Shown: positions 34,363 to 42,316 of the stretch, in pieces
Layout: the number at the start of each line of letters is the position of its first letter
Position numbering within the stretch: the stretch's first letter is position 1
Source of the DNA: Kosakonia radicincitans DSM 16656
GTDB taxonomy: Bacteria > Pseudomonadota > Gammaproteobacteria > Enterobacterales > Enterobacteriaceae
DNA: 64,000 nt
Assembly (NCBI RefSeq): GCF_000280495.2
Contig: NZ_CP018016.1
Location: forward strand, 1-64,000
Direction of reading: 5' to 3'
The notes under the pieces: generated by a model
What the model saw: only the letters and a program-made list of their open reading frames with translations
Told to the model about the DNA's origin: nothing
Databases searched by the model: none
Program-made: the position numbers and the translations under genes

Positions 34363-34677
34363 TTAATGCGCCGCTTCAATCAGCGACAAAGCGTAGTCCA
34401 GTACCTCATTACCGCGTTGCATGCCGTAATCCATCGGATTGATGGGTTGAACCGGAATGCCGTGTGCGGCGGCCTTTTCTGACAGTGTATTTAACATGTA
34501 CTTAACCTGCGGTCCGAGAAGCACGACCTGATAACGCGGAAATTGTGTGTCGAATTCCGCGACGCCGTACGCGTCGATCTCCACTGGCAGCTCCCGTTCC
34601 TTCGCCGCCTCAAGCATTTTTCTCACCAACAAGCTGGTGGACATCCCGGCAGAGCAGCACAACATAATCCTGAACAT
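34363..34677 (-). CDS. PTS cellobiose-type EIIB
   Basis: A 104-residue EIIB of the Lac/Chb family. The phosphocysteine is Cys8 in the P-loop CSAGMSTS. It is the first gene of the leftward operon and lies opposite the LacI-type regulator across a 296-base control region. Confidence 0.94.
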   Translation of the reverse strand: MFRIMLCCSAGMSTSLLVRKMLEAAKERELPVEIDAYGVAEFDTQFPRYQVVLLGPQVKYMLNTLSEKAAAHGIPVQPINPMDYGMQRGNEVLDYALSLIEAAH

Positions 34678-34730
34678 CGTTAACCATCCTCGAAGTGTAA
34701 AAAGTTATTGCGGGGATGATTGGATATCAT

Positions 34731-34748
34731 ATGGAAACCGGTTTCCAT
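34731..34748. promoter_or_regulatory. LacI-type operator O1 of the PTS operon
   Basis: ATGGAAACCGGTTTCCAT is a perfect 18-base palindrome with the central CG typical of LacI/GalR sites. It sits about 55 bases before the EIIB start, where bound repressor would block leftward transcription. Confidence 0.85.
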
Positions 34749-34763
34749 TTTTTCTCCACAGAA

Positions 34764-34781
34764 GTGTGATAGCTATCAACA
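34764..34781. promoter_or_regulatory. CRP-cAMP site
   Basis: TGTGA-N6-TCAAC (34765-34780) differs from the consensus TGTGA-N6-TCACA at two bases. Its position between the operators suits catabolite control of the PTS operon. Confidence 0.7.
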
Positions 34782-34856
34782 TCTGCTACCCATAAGGCTT
34801 TTTTATTGGATTTACATCACGGAATTTTGCGCTTCGTTGATAGCAAAAGAGGTGAA

Positions 34857-34875
34857 ATGGAAAATCGGTTTCCAT
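34857..34875. promoter_or_regulatory. LacI-type operator O2
   Basis: ATGGAAAATCGGTTTCCAT repeats the half sites of O1 with one extra central base. It overlaps the predicted -35 of the regulator gene, whose -10 TATACT is at 34892-34897, pointing to autorepression. A further half site GGGAAACCG follows at 34882-34890. Confidence 0.75.
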
Positions 34876-34973
34876 CAAAAAGGGAAACCGTTATACTGCG
34901 AGTGGTTATAGATTGAACCGATTTTGCAGGACGAATTTTCAGGCGCAGGCTACGCGCTGTTCAGGGGAGAAAG

Positions 34974-35930
34974 ATTTCTACAATCAACGATGTATCACGT
35001 TTAGCTGGGGTCTCCAAAGCCACAGTCTCACGGGTGTTGAGTGGTTCGCGCGGCGTTAAGGAAGCCAGTCGCCTCGCGGTACTGAAAGCGGTCGAAGAGC
35101 TGAATTATCGGCCCAATGTTATCGCCCAGTCATTGCTCAGCCAGTCGACAGGCTGCATCGGGGTGATTTGCGCCCAGGAGAATATTAACCAGACCACCGG
35201 TTACCTGTATGCGCTGGAAAAACATCTCAGCCAGAATCAGAAACATTTGCTGTTGCGATTCGCCAATACCAAAGCCGGGGTGATGAGCGCGCTGGATGAA
35301 CTGACCTGCGGGCTGTGCGACGATGTATTGATTATCGGCGCGCGTTTCCCTCTGAAAATTGAAGATGAAAATGTGATTCTGGTCGATTGCGAAGAGTCCA
35401 TCGATTCCACGCCCAACAGCATTCAATTTGATCACGCTTTTGCGGCGGAAACCGCCTGCAACTACCTGATTAGCCAGGGCCGCCGACAAATTGCGCTTAT
35501 CCATCCCGATACCGCTGCGGCCGAGCAGGTGTTGCACGGCTACAAGCTGGCGCTGGAAAACAATTTCCTGCCGTTTAACCGCAACCTGGTTTTTATGGAT
35601 GACACCAGTTCATCGGTGGCGTTGCAGGTGCTGCTCAATAATGCCACCACGCTGAATTTTAACGCGCTACTGGTGGCTGACGAGCAGGAAGCGCAGCGCG
35701 TGATCCCGCAACTGCAAGCGTTTAATAAATCGGTGCCGGGCGACATTATGGTCTTCAGCCTTGCTGGCTCTTTGCATTTACCGGGGATCCCGACCATCCC
35801 GGCGATTGAATATTCAATGGATGCGATGGCGGCGCGCATTGTGGCATGGCTGAATGAGAAAACGCAGAGCGTGCTGGGTTCGTACCGCGTGCGCGGCGAT
35901 TTAATTATTCCTGACGTCGGTAAGCGCTAA
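34974..35930 (+). CDS. LacI-family repressor of the beta-glucoside operon, ATT start
   Basis: A 318-residue regulator with a LacI helix-turn-helix (TINDVSRLAGVSKATVSRVL), hinge region and periplasmic-binding-type core. It is similar in type to AscG/CasR. There is no in-frame ATG, GTG or TTG until 35034, which would cut away the DNA-binding helices; the only start giving a complete domain is ATT 34974, preceded by AGGGGAGA. Rare ATT starts are known for infC and pcnB. It lies divergent to the PTS operon with shared operators. Confidence 0.85.
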   Translation: MSTINDVSRLAGVSKATVSRVLSGSRGVKEASRLAVLKAVEELNYRPNVIAQSLLSQSTGCIGVICAQENINQTTGYLYALEKHLSQNQKHLLLRFANTKAGVMSALDELTCGLCDDVLIIGARFPLKIEDENVILVDCEESIDSTPNSIQFDHAFAAETACNYLISQGRRQIALIHPDTAAAEQVLHGYKLALENNFLPFNRNLVFMDDTSSSVALQVLLNNATTLNFNALLVADEQEAQRVIPQLQAFNKSVPGDIMVFSLAGSLHLPGIPTIPAIEYSMDAMAARIVAWLNEKTQSVLGSYRVRGDLIIPDVGKR

Positions 35931-35935
35931 TAAAT

Positions 35936-35963
35936 AAAAAGCCTCCATGCGGAGGCTTTTTTA
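35936..35963. terminator. Bidirectional terminator between lacI-type gene and fabV
   Basis: AAAAGCCTCC and GGAGGCTTTT form a perfect 10-bp stem with loop ATGC, with A/T tails on both sides. It ends both convergent genes. Confidence 0.88.
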
Positions 35964-35978
35964 ATGGCATTTCAGACG

Positions 35979-37172
35979 TTACGCAAGGCTATATTCTTTA
36001 ACCAGCGTGTGAATATCCAGTTCATCCGAATAATCCACACCCGCCATGCCAAAGCCGTTCAGTTCGTGAAACTCCTGCAAATAACCGGCAAAATCGCCAA
36101 TGACCATAAAGTTATCCGCAGTCACCTGTTTTCTGAGTAATTCCACCGCGTTTTGCACATCCGGGCGAAGTTCATAATCATCCATGCGAATCAACCGTTG
36201 AGCATCGGTAGTCACCTTGCCAAGAGGGGGATAAAGATGATCCAGCATCAGCCGGTGCATTTGCTCAATACAGGTTTCATGTAACCGTTTCTGTTTCATG
36301 ACTTTATACAACAGGGTGATATACAGCGGAAACACAGGAATAAACGCGCTGGCCTTGGTGACCAGCGCTTTACAAATAACCGCATAAGCATTGCCGCTGA
36401 TACGTTGCAACTGCGCATTAATTTCATCGGCGGTATTATGTAAATGCGCTTTTGCGGCACCCAAAGAGCCCTCTTTATAAAGCGGCCAGGTTGATTCCGG
36501 GCCAATATACGAATAGGCAACCGTTTTAAACCCTGCGGCTAATACATCAGCTTGTTCCAGCATGGTGATCCAGCGCTGCCAGTCTTCGCCACCCATCACT
36601 TTTACTGTATCGGCAAGCTGCTGTTCGGTAACAGGTTCCAGCGTCTGTTCTACCATGCGCTGACTTTCCAGTTCAAAACCAGGGCCGGAGAAAGCCTGGC
36701 CGCGAACGCCCAGCGTTGAGTGATAACGCGTACCGTCAGGATGAAGGCGTATGCCAGACGCAACGGAATACACCACCAGATCGATTTTCCCGCCAAATTC
36801 TTGCTGGATAAAATCAATCACGTTTTGCCGCGTGGTATCGGAAAAAGCATCGGCAATAAAATCTTTCGCGATCAGCCCTTTCTCACTCGCCCGTCGCTGA
36901 AACAGAACGTTGTTATACCAGCCCGCGCTGCCTGCGCCTTTTTCACCGGGACCCTTTTCAAACGAGACGCCAATGGTGTCGGCGCTGCCGCCAAAAGCCA
37001 GCGCAATACGAGAAGCCAGCCCATAACCGGAGGAGGCGCCAATCACCAGAACCTTTTTAGGCCCATAGATCTCGCCGTGTGATTCGACATAGGCAATCTG
37101 TTTATCAATGGCTTTCAGCAGCCCTTCCGGGTGGCAGTTTTTAGCCACATTACCCTGAATAATCGGTTTCAT
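35979..37172 (-). CDS. fabV: Trans-2-enoyl-CoA/ACP reductase FabV (Ter type)
   Basis: FabV/Ter enzymes reduce crotonyl-CoA or enoyl-ACP irreversibly with NADH. The product is 397 residues, the family length. The Rossmann motif GASSGYG is at 45-51 and the catalytic pair Tyr232-x8-Lys241 lies in YKEGSLGAAK, matching the FabV signature. It is the second gene of a leftward pair, 16 bases after maoC. Together with the divergent thiolase-phaB-ptb-buk genes it completes a route to butyrate, replacing Bcd/Etf. As a FabI substitute it could also lower triclosan sensitivity. Confidence 0.95.
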   Translation of the reverse strand: MKPIIQGNVAKNCHPEGLLKAIDKQIAYVESHGEIYGPKKVLVIGASSGYGLASRIALAFGGSADTIGVSFEKGPGEKGAGSAGWYNNVLFQRRASEKGLIAKDFIADAFSDTTRQNVIDFIQQEFGGKIDLVVYSVASGIRLHPDGTRYHSTLGVRGQAFSGPGFELESQRMVEQTLEPVTEQQLADTVKVMGGEDWQRWITMLEQADVLAAGFKTVAYSYIGPESTWPLYKEGSLGAAKAHLHNTADEINAQLQRISGNAYAVICKALVTKASAFIPVFPLYITLLYKVMKQKRLHETCIEQMHRLMLDHLYPPLGKVTTDAQRLIRMDDYELRPDVQNAVELLRKQVTADNFMVIGDFAGYLQEFHELNGFGMAGVDYSDELDIHTLVKEYSLA

Positions 37173-37188
37173 AATGTGTTATCTCCGG

Positions 37189-37611
37189 TCAGTGTTTTAC
37201 GGCGGGAGATAACACAAGTGCTTCTCCTTTAATGACAACATCGCCATGCTGATTTGTGCAGGTGGTTTTCAGACTGACCCGTTTTTTCTCCGTATCAATA
37301 GCAATAATTTCCACGGTTGCTGTCACCGTATCGCCAATAAAAGTTGGTTTGGTAAATTTAAGATCCTGCGCCAAATAAATAGAGCCTTTACCGGGGAGTT
37401 TATTTGCAATAACTGCAGAAATTAAACCGCTTACCAGAATTCCGTGAACAACACGCTGGCCAAATATGCTTTTTTTACCCGCGGCATCGTCAAGATGCAC
37501 TGGGTTCATGTCACCTGAGGCCTCTGCAAAATTCATCACGTCTTCTTCAGTGAGTTTTTTTGTAAATTGCGCTTTTTGCCCTGTTTGTAAACATTCGGCT
37601 CTTTCTGTCAT
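37189..37611 (-). CDS. MaoC-type (R)-specific enoyl-CoA hydratase (PhaJ-like)
   Basis: A single hot-dog domain of 140 residues with the hydratase-2 motif FAEASGDMNPVHLDD; Asp34 and His39 are the catalytic pair (Asp31/His36 in Aeromonas PhaJ). It interconverts (R)-3-hydroxybutyryl-CoA and crotonyl-CoA. The R stereochemistry fits the PhaB-type reductase encoded divergently. It is the first gene of the leftward operon with fabV. Function in dehydration rather than PHA supply is inferred from the absence of phaC. Confidence 0.9.
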   Translation of the reverse strand: MTERAECLQTGQKAQFTKKLTEEDVMNFAEASGDMNPVHLDDAAGKKSIFGQRVVHGILVSGLISAVIANKLPGKGSIYLAQDLKFTKPTFIGDTVTATVEIIAIDTEKKRVSLKTTCTNQHGDVVIKGEALVLSPAVKH

Positions 37612-37742
37612 TTTTAAAAACCTCCATTTAAATATATCATGTAAATATCCTTTTTTGAGCGGTGATAAGAATTATCAAATTTAAATACTATCGATCTTGA
37701 AACCGCCTTATTTATATAAAATTCATAGTAAGCATTGAATAA

Positions 37743-37812
37743 ATTGTATGGGTCAGCTTTTACTCAAACATTGACATTAATCAAAGTACCCTTTCACCTA
37801 ATTAGGATAAAA
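37743..37812. promoter_or_regulatory. FNR-like box between divergent promoters
   Basis: TTGACATTAATCAA (37771-37784) matches the FNR consensus TTGAT-N4-ATCAA except one base. Rightward, a -10-like GATAAA (37806-37811) puts the start near 37818-37819; leftward, TACAAT (37748 to 37743) puts the start near 37736. Both starts lie about 41.5 bases from the box centre, the class II FNR position, so one dimer could activate both operons without oxygen. The 236-base gap 37612-37847 holds no gene. Confidence 0.7.
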
Positions 37813-37847
37813 ATTCTCGTAGTTTAATTAAGCGAAAGGCTAAAATA

Positions 37848-39035
37848 ATGAAGGATACTGATATTGTTATACTTGGCGCAGCAAGGACAGCTATTGGCTC
37901 GCTTAATGGTTCCCTTGCCAATATATCCTCACCTAAACTGGGATCTATAGTGATTAAATCACTTCTTGAAAAGTCTCATATTCCGGTAAAAGAAGTGGAT
38001 GAGGTTATCATTGGTCAGGTTTTAACGGCGGGGTGTGGGCAAAATCCAGCGCGACAAACATTAATTCATTCCGGTATTTCACAGGATGTTCCCGCGCTGA
38101 CAATTAATAAAGTTTGTGGCTCAGGAATGAAAGCATTACAGCTTGCATATCAGTCATTAAAGTGCGGTGAAGCTGAGCTGATTATTGCGGGCGGGCAGGA
38201 AAATATGAGTCAGTCCCCGCATATTCTTCCTCACTCCCGTAATGGAATGAAAATGGGTAACTGGGAAATGCAGGACAGCATGGTTAATGATGGATTATGG
38301 GATGCATTCCATGATTATCACATGGGGATGACTGCGGAAAATATCGCGGAGAAATATGGTATTACGCGTGAAGAGCAGGATGAATTTGCGCTGGCCTCGC
38401 AACGTAAAGCCGCTGCTGCCCTTGAGGCTTCCCGTTTTGTCAGTGAGATTGTGCCGGTTGTTATTATCAAACCCGGTAAAGAGACCATCGTAGTTGAAAA
38501 AGATGAATTTCCGCGTCCACAAACCACGCGTGAAGGGCTGGCAAAACTACGCCCGGCTTTCAAGAAAGAGGGAACCGTAACCGCCGGCAACGCTTCCGGG
38601 GTAAATGATGGCGCGGCCATGGTTATTTTGGCTACCGCGAAAAAAGCCAGAGAACTGGGTATTACACCGCTTGGCCGAATCGTTGAATTTGCAACCTCAG
38701 GTGTTGCTCCGGAAATAATGGGAACCGGGCCGATTGAAGCTTCCCGAAATGTACTTAAAAAATCAAACTGGCAGGTCAGCAACCTTGATCTTATTGAAGC
38801 CAATGAAGCGTTTGCGGCGCAGGCTATCGCGGTTAACCGTGAAATGGGCTGGGATCTGACGAAAGTGAATGTTAATGGCGGCGCCATTGCTCTCGGTCAC
38901 CCTATTGGCGCGTCTGGTGCCCGTATTTTTGTGTCGTTAATTCATGAAATGCAGCGCCGAAAAAGTAAAAAAGGTCTGGCGACATTATGCATTGGCGGCG
39001 GCATGGGCATTGCTGTCACGGTTGAGATGGATTAA
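37848..39035 (+). CDS. Acetyl-CoA C-acetyltransferase (thiolase)
   Basis: A 395-residue biosynthetic thiolase that condenses two acetyl-CoA to acetoacetyl-CoA. The nucleophile is Cys90 in KVCGSGMKAL; His350 in GGAIALGHPIG and Cys381 in CIGGGMG complete the site, matching PhaA/AtoB. It is the first gene of the rightward operon, 40 bases before phaB. The DNA is visibly more AT-rich than flanking core genes, suggesting transfer. Confidence 0.95.
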   Translation: MKDTDIVILGAARTAIGSLNGSLANISSPKLGSIVIKSLLEKSHIPVKEVDEVIIGQVLTAGCGQNPARQTLIHSGISQDVPALTINKVCGSGMKALQLAYQSLKCGEAELIIAGGQENMSQSPHILPHSRNGMKMGNWEMQDSMVNDGLWDAFHDYHMGMTAENIAEKYGITREEQDEFALASQRKAAAALEASRFVSEIVPVVIIKPGKETIVVEKDEFPRPQTTREGLAKLRPAFKKEGTVTAGNASGVNDGAAMVILATAKKARELGITPLGRIVEFATSGVAPEIMGTGPIEASRNVLKKSNWQVSNLDLIEANEAFAAQAIAVNREMGWDLTKVNVNGGAIALGHPIGASGARIFVSLIHEMQRRKSKKGLATLCIGGGMGIAVTVEMD

Positions 39036-39075
39036 CGCGGCGATCCGGAATTTTATTTGATACAGGAAACAGGTC

Positions 39076-39816
39076 ATGGAAGAAAAAATTGCACTGGTAA
39101 CGGGCGGAATTCGGGGTATTGGTGAAAAAATTAGCCTGCGATTTCTTAAAGAAGGTTACCAGGTCGTTGCGTTTGATAATGATGCCAGTCGGCTGAACGA
39201 CTGGGCGGAAACGCAAAAAGCAGCAGGCTTTGAAAAAATCGATACGGTTGTTTGTGATGTCAGTAATTATGAACAATGTCAGTCTGCCGTTGCCTCGGTA
39301 TTGAATAAATACGGCCACATTGATGTGCTGGTCAATAATGCCGGTATTACCCGTGATGCAACATTCAAGAAAATGGATAAATCCCAGTGGGATGCAGTAA
39401 TTCAGGTTAACCTGAATAGCATGTTTAATATGACCAAACCGGTGATTGACAATATGTTAGCCAATCAACGTGGTCGCATAATTAACATGTCATCCATTAA
39501 CGGTCAGAAAGGGCAGTTTGGTCAGGCTAATTATTCTGCGGCTAAAGCAGGCGTTCACGGTTTTACCAAAGCGCTGGCGCAGGAAGTTGCGCGTAAAAAC
39601 ATTACCGTAAACACCATTTCTCCAGGATATATCAATACGGAAATGATGCAGGCGATTCCGGATGATGTGCTGGAAAGTATTAAAGCGCAAATTCCGGTTG
39701 GCCGTCTTGGTGAAGCCGATGAAATCGCAGAGCTTGTGTTATATCTCTGTGGTGATAAATCGGGTTATATCACCGGCTCTAATATTGCCATTAATGGCGG
39801 CCAGCATATGTGTTAA
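39076..39816 (+). CDS. phaB: Acetoacetyl-CoA reductase, PhaB type
   Basis: A 246-residue short-chain dehydrogenase giving (R)-3-hydroxybutyryl-CoA. It has TGGIRGIG (9-16), NNAG (87-90), Ser140 and Tyr153-x3-Lys157, and the PhaB hallmark SINGQKGQFGQANYSAAKAG. Asp34 at the end of strand 2 suggests NADH rather than NADPH use, which would suit fermentation; this is inference. No PHA synthase is nearby. Confidence 0.92.
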   Translation: MEEKIALVTGGIRGIGEKISLRFLKEGYQVVAFDNDASRLNDWAETQKAAGFEKIDTVVCDVSNYEQCQSAVASVLNKYGHIDVLVNNAGITRDATFKKMDKSQWDAVIQVNLNSMFNMTKPVIDNMLANQRGRIINMSSINGQKGQFGQANYSAAKAGVHGFTKALAQEVARKNITVNTISPGYINTEMMQAIPDDVLESIKAQIPVGRLGEADEIAELVLYLCGDKSGYITGSNIAINGGQHMC

Positions 39817-39838
39817 CAGGTAAGTGATTGCCGAATTT

Positions 39839-39873
39839 CAGCAGGTATGATGGCTCATACCTGCTGAGCTTTT
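39839..39873 (+). terminator. Hairpin between phaB and ptb
   Basis: CAGCAGGTATGA and TCATACCTGCTG form a perfect 12-bp stem with loop TGGC, followed by AGCTTTT. It may partly terminate or stabilise the upstream message, giving more thiolase/PhaB than Ptb/Buk. Confidence 0.7.
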
Positions 39874-39897
39874 AGTGAGTATTCAGGATATTCCATT

Positions 39898-40788
39898 ATG
39901 CTAAAGCAGCTAGATTCATTTTTAGAGTTAGCCAAAAGAAAAAGTCAGAAAACCATTGCAGTAGCTGCTGCGGAGGATGCTTTTGCACTCGATGCAATCA
40001 GGATGATCGTCGTGCAGGGGTTAGGTCGCGCTATTTTAGTCGGTTGCCGCGAAAAAATCGTCACCATTGCCGGGCGTCTGGATTTTGATATCAGAGAAGT
40101 TGAAGTCATTGATCTTCCCGATAAAACGCAAGCGTGTAATAAAGCTGTGGAGTTGGTGAAGTCAGGAAAGGCCGATATTTTAATGAAAGGCCTGGTCGAC
40201 AGCCCTGTTTATCTGCGGGCAATCCTCAATAAGACCTTCGGGATTGCTGAATCCAGCCTGGTCACGCAGATGGCTTTTATTCAGAGTCCTTTTTATAGAA
40301 AATTATTCGCTATTACTGATGCCGGAATTAATATTTCCCCGACAAAACAGGATAAAAAAATCATGGTTACGCAGTCGGTGGATTTACTCCACCGGCTGGA
40401 CATCAGTAATCCGAAGGTTGCCCTCATAGCTGCCGTGGAACATGCCACGCCTGCAATCCAGGCAACGATAGATGCAGCGGAATTAAGCGAAGAACATTTT
40501 GATAATTGCATCGTTGAAGGGCCGCTCTCTGTTGATCTGGCGTTTAGCCACGATTCCTGCCGGCATAAAGGGCTGGATACGCAGGTCGGCGGTGATGTTG
40601 ATTTAATCGTGCTGCCCGATGTTAACAGCGCGAATGTCTTCTATAAGACCGTCATGCAGCTCGGCAGCGGTTCAAGCGCCAGCGTCCTGACCGGCACTTC
40701 GGCTCCCGTCGTATTTACTTCGCGTTCGGACACGGCCACCACGAAGTATTTTTCTATTGCCTGCGCGATAGCTCAGTGTAAGGACTAG
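39898..40788 (+). CDS. ptb: Phosphate butyryltransferase
   Basis: Ptb turns butyryl-CoA and phosphate into butyryl-phosphate. The 296-residue product belongs to the PTA/PTB family, with LMKGLVDSPVYLRAIL, AITDAGINISP and LPDVNSANVFYK. Its pairing with butyrate kinase 2 bases downstream distinguishes it from phosphotransacetylase. Other acyl-CoA, including 3-hydroxybutyryl-CoA, could be accepted. Confidence 0.93.
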   Translation: MLKQLDSFLELAKRKSQKTIAVAAAEDAFALDAIRMIVVQGLGRAILVGCREKIVTIAGRLDFDIREVEVIDLPDKTQACNKAVELVKSGKADILMKGLVDSPVYLRAILNKTFGIAESSLVTQMAFIQSPFYRKLFAITDAGINISPTKQDKKIMVTQSVDLLHRLDISNPKVALIAAVEHATPAIQATIDAAELSEEHFDNCIVEGPLSVDLAFSHDSCRHKGLDTQVGGDVDLIVLPDVNSANVFYKTVMQLGSGSSASVLTGTSAPVVFTSRSDTATTKYFSIACAIAQCKD

Positions 40789-40790
40789 TT

Positions 40791-41861
40791 ATGTATATTC
40801 TGGTCATTAATCCTGGATCAACCTCAACCAAGCTGGCGATTTATAACAACAGAACGCAACTGGTTTGCCGGACATATAACCATAATGAAGCTGAGTTAGG
40901 TCCGTATTCAAATATCCTGGAACAAAAACAATTCCGCAAAGAAATTATTCTTGGCATGTTGCATGAACACGGTTTCAGAACCAAAGATATGGATCTGTTT
41001 GTCGGGCGCGGCGGGCTGGTCCGCTATCTTGAAAGTGGTGTTTACCGTATTAACGACGCCTATTTACATGATGCAAGCGTGGGTCTTAACGGTGAGCATG
41101 CTTCAAATCTCGGCGCTATTCTGGCCTGGGAACTGGCAAAAGACGCTGAGAAAGAGAATATGGCTTATACCGTTGATCCGGTGGTGGTGGATGAGTGTGA
41201 TCCTGTTGCTAAAATCTCCGGCATGCCGGAAATATCGCGGGTCGGCGCTTTTCATGCCCTTAATCAGAAAGCGGTTGCTCATCGTTACGCCATTCAGGTG
41301 GAAAAACCTTATGCCAGCCTGAATTTAATTGTTGCGCACCTCGGCGGCGGTATCAGCGTCGGCGCTCATCGCGATGGCCGGATTGTTGATGTGAATTCCG
41401 CATTAGGCGGCGATGGACCGTTCTCGCCGGAACGCGTGGGTCGTCTCCCTTGCCTGGCTTTATTAAACCTCTGTTTTTCTGGTGAATATACCTATGATTC
41501 GCTGAAGAAAAAGCTCATTGGTGAAGGCGGTGTGTTTGGCTATTTAGGCACGAAAGACATTCGCGATGTTGAGCAGCTAATCAGCGATGGAAATCAAAAA
41601 GCGTTAGAGGTGCTTGAGGCGATGGCTTACCAGGTCGCAAAAGAGATCGCCTCATGCGCGGCTGTTCTCGCGGGCCGCGTCGATGCCATTATTCTCACCG
41701 GAGGCGTTGCCCGGAGCGGCAGAGTGATTAATGACATTCGTAAACGCATCGGCTTTATTACCCCTGAAATTATCGTTTACCCCGGCGAGGATGAATTATT
41801 TGCTCTGGTTGACGGAGCACTGTCGGCAATAGAAGGCCGAAGAGAATTACTGGAATATTAA
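40791..41861 (+). CDS. buk: Butyrate kinase
   Basis: Buk makes ATP and butyrate from butyryl-phosphate. The 356-residue ASKHA-fold protein has INPGSTSTKLAIY at the N-terminus, HLGGGISVGAHRDGRI, and GDGPFSPERVGRLP, all typical of butyrate kinase. It follows ptb by 2 bases. With the upstream genes it closes a pathway from acetyl-CoA to butyrate that consumes two reductant pairs and yields one ATP. Confidence 0.95.
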   Translation: MYILVINPGSTSTKLAIYNNRTQLVCRTYNHNEAELGPYSNILEQKQFRKEIILGMLHEHGFRTKDMDLFVGRGGLVRYLESGVYRINDAYLHDASVGLNGEHASNLGAILAWELAKDAEKENMAYTVDPVVVDECDPVAKISGMPEISRVGAFHALNQKAVAHRYAIQVEKPYASLNLIVAHLGGGISVGAHRDGRIVDVNSALGGDGPFSPERVGRLPCLALLNLCFSGEYTYDSLKKKLIGEGGVFGYLGTKDIRDVEQLISDGNQKALEVLEAMAYQVAKEIASCAAVLAGRVDAIILTGGVARSGRVINDIRKRIGFITPEIIVYPGEDELFALVDGALSAIEGRRELLEY

Positions 41862-41873
41862 TAGGAGAATATT

Positions 41874-42074
41874 ATGTTAGATAAAAGTAATACAACACTG
41901 ACTCCTGACAGAACAACACTGGTCGAGTCAAATGGCTGTGTTTATCTTTCTTTCGCATTCAATGATAAGAAAGACAATATGTTAATTAAACTTGGTTTGT
42001 TTGAAGTTAATTATCTTGCCGATGAGTTTGATGAATTAAATCAAAGGATCCTTATTAGCTCTGAATATAATTAG
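41874..42074 (+). CDS. Small acidic protein of unknown function
   Basis: A 66-residue AT-rich reading frame 12 bases after buk, with AGGAGAATATT before its ATG. The protein is acidic with alternating hydrophobic stretches (CVYLSFAFND, MLIKLGLFEVNYLADEF) and no membrane helix. I do not recognise it. Its coupling to buk suggests a role with the pathway, for example an accessory subunit or regulator, but nothing in the sequence shows it. Confidence 0.65.
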   Translation: MLDKSNTTLTPDRTTLVESNGCVYLSFAFNDKKDNMLIKLGLFEVNYLADEFDELNQRILISSEYN

Positions 42075-42148
42075 CCAACACGCTAATCACAAAATTCTGT
42101 GCTACGGACGTTATTCCTCAGTAACGTAAATAAGCAGGCATGCAGCCA

Positions 42149-42189
42149 CAGGCAAACAGGAAGCGCTTCTTTCTGTTTGCCTGTTTTTT
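42149..42189 (+). terminator. Terminator of the butyrate operon
   Basis: CAGGCAAACAG (42149-42159) pairs with CTGTTTGCCTG (42173-42183), followed by six T. The remainder of the 393-base gap 42075-42467 shows only the repeats listed next. Confidence 0.92.
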
Positions 42190-42316
42190 CAGGCGCGCAC
42201 TTTCATGGTGATAAAACGACCAGAGTTGTGGAAATCACGCCTTTACTACCGGGGATGGTTTTGACCGGGCTTTGCGGGTTCCTCAATTCGTCGGCACAAT
42301 GCGGTTTGTAAGCTGC

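Noticed and set aside
37189..41861. A polyhydroxybutyrate synthesis locus
   Set aside because: phaA, phaB and phaJ types are present but there is no PHA synthase, phasin or depolymerase, while Ptb, Buk and FabV point to butyrate.
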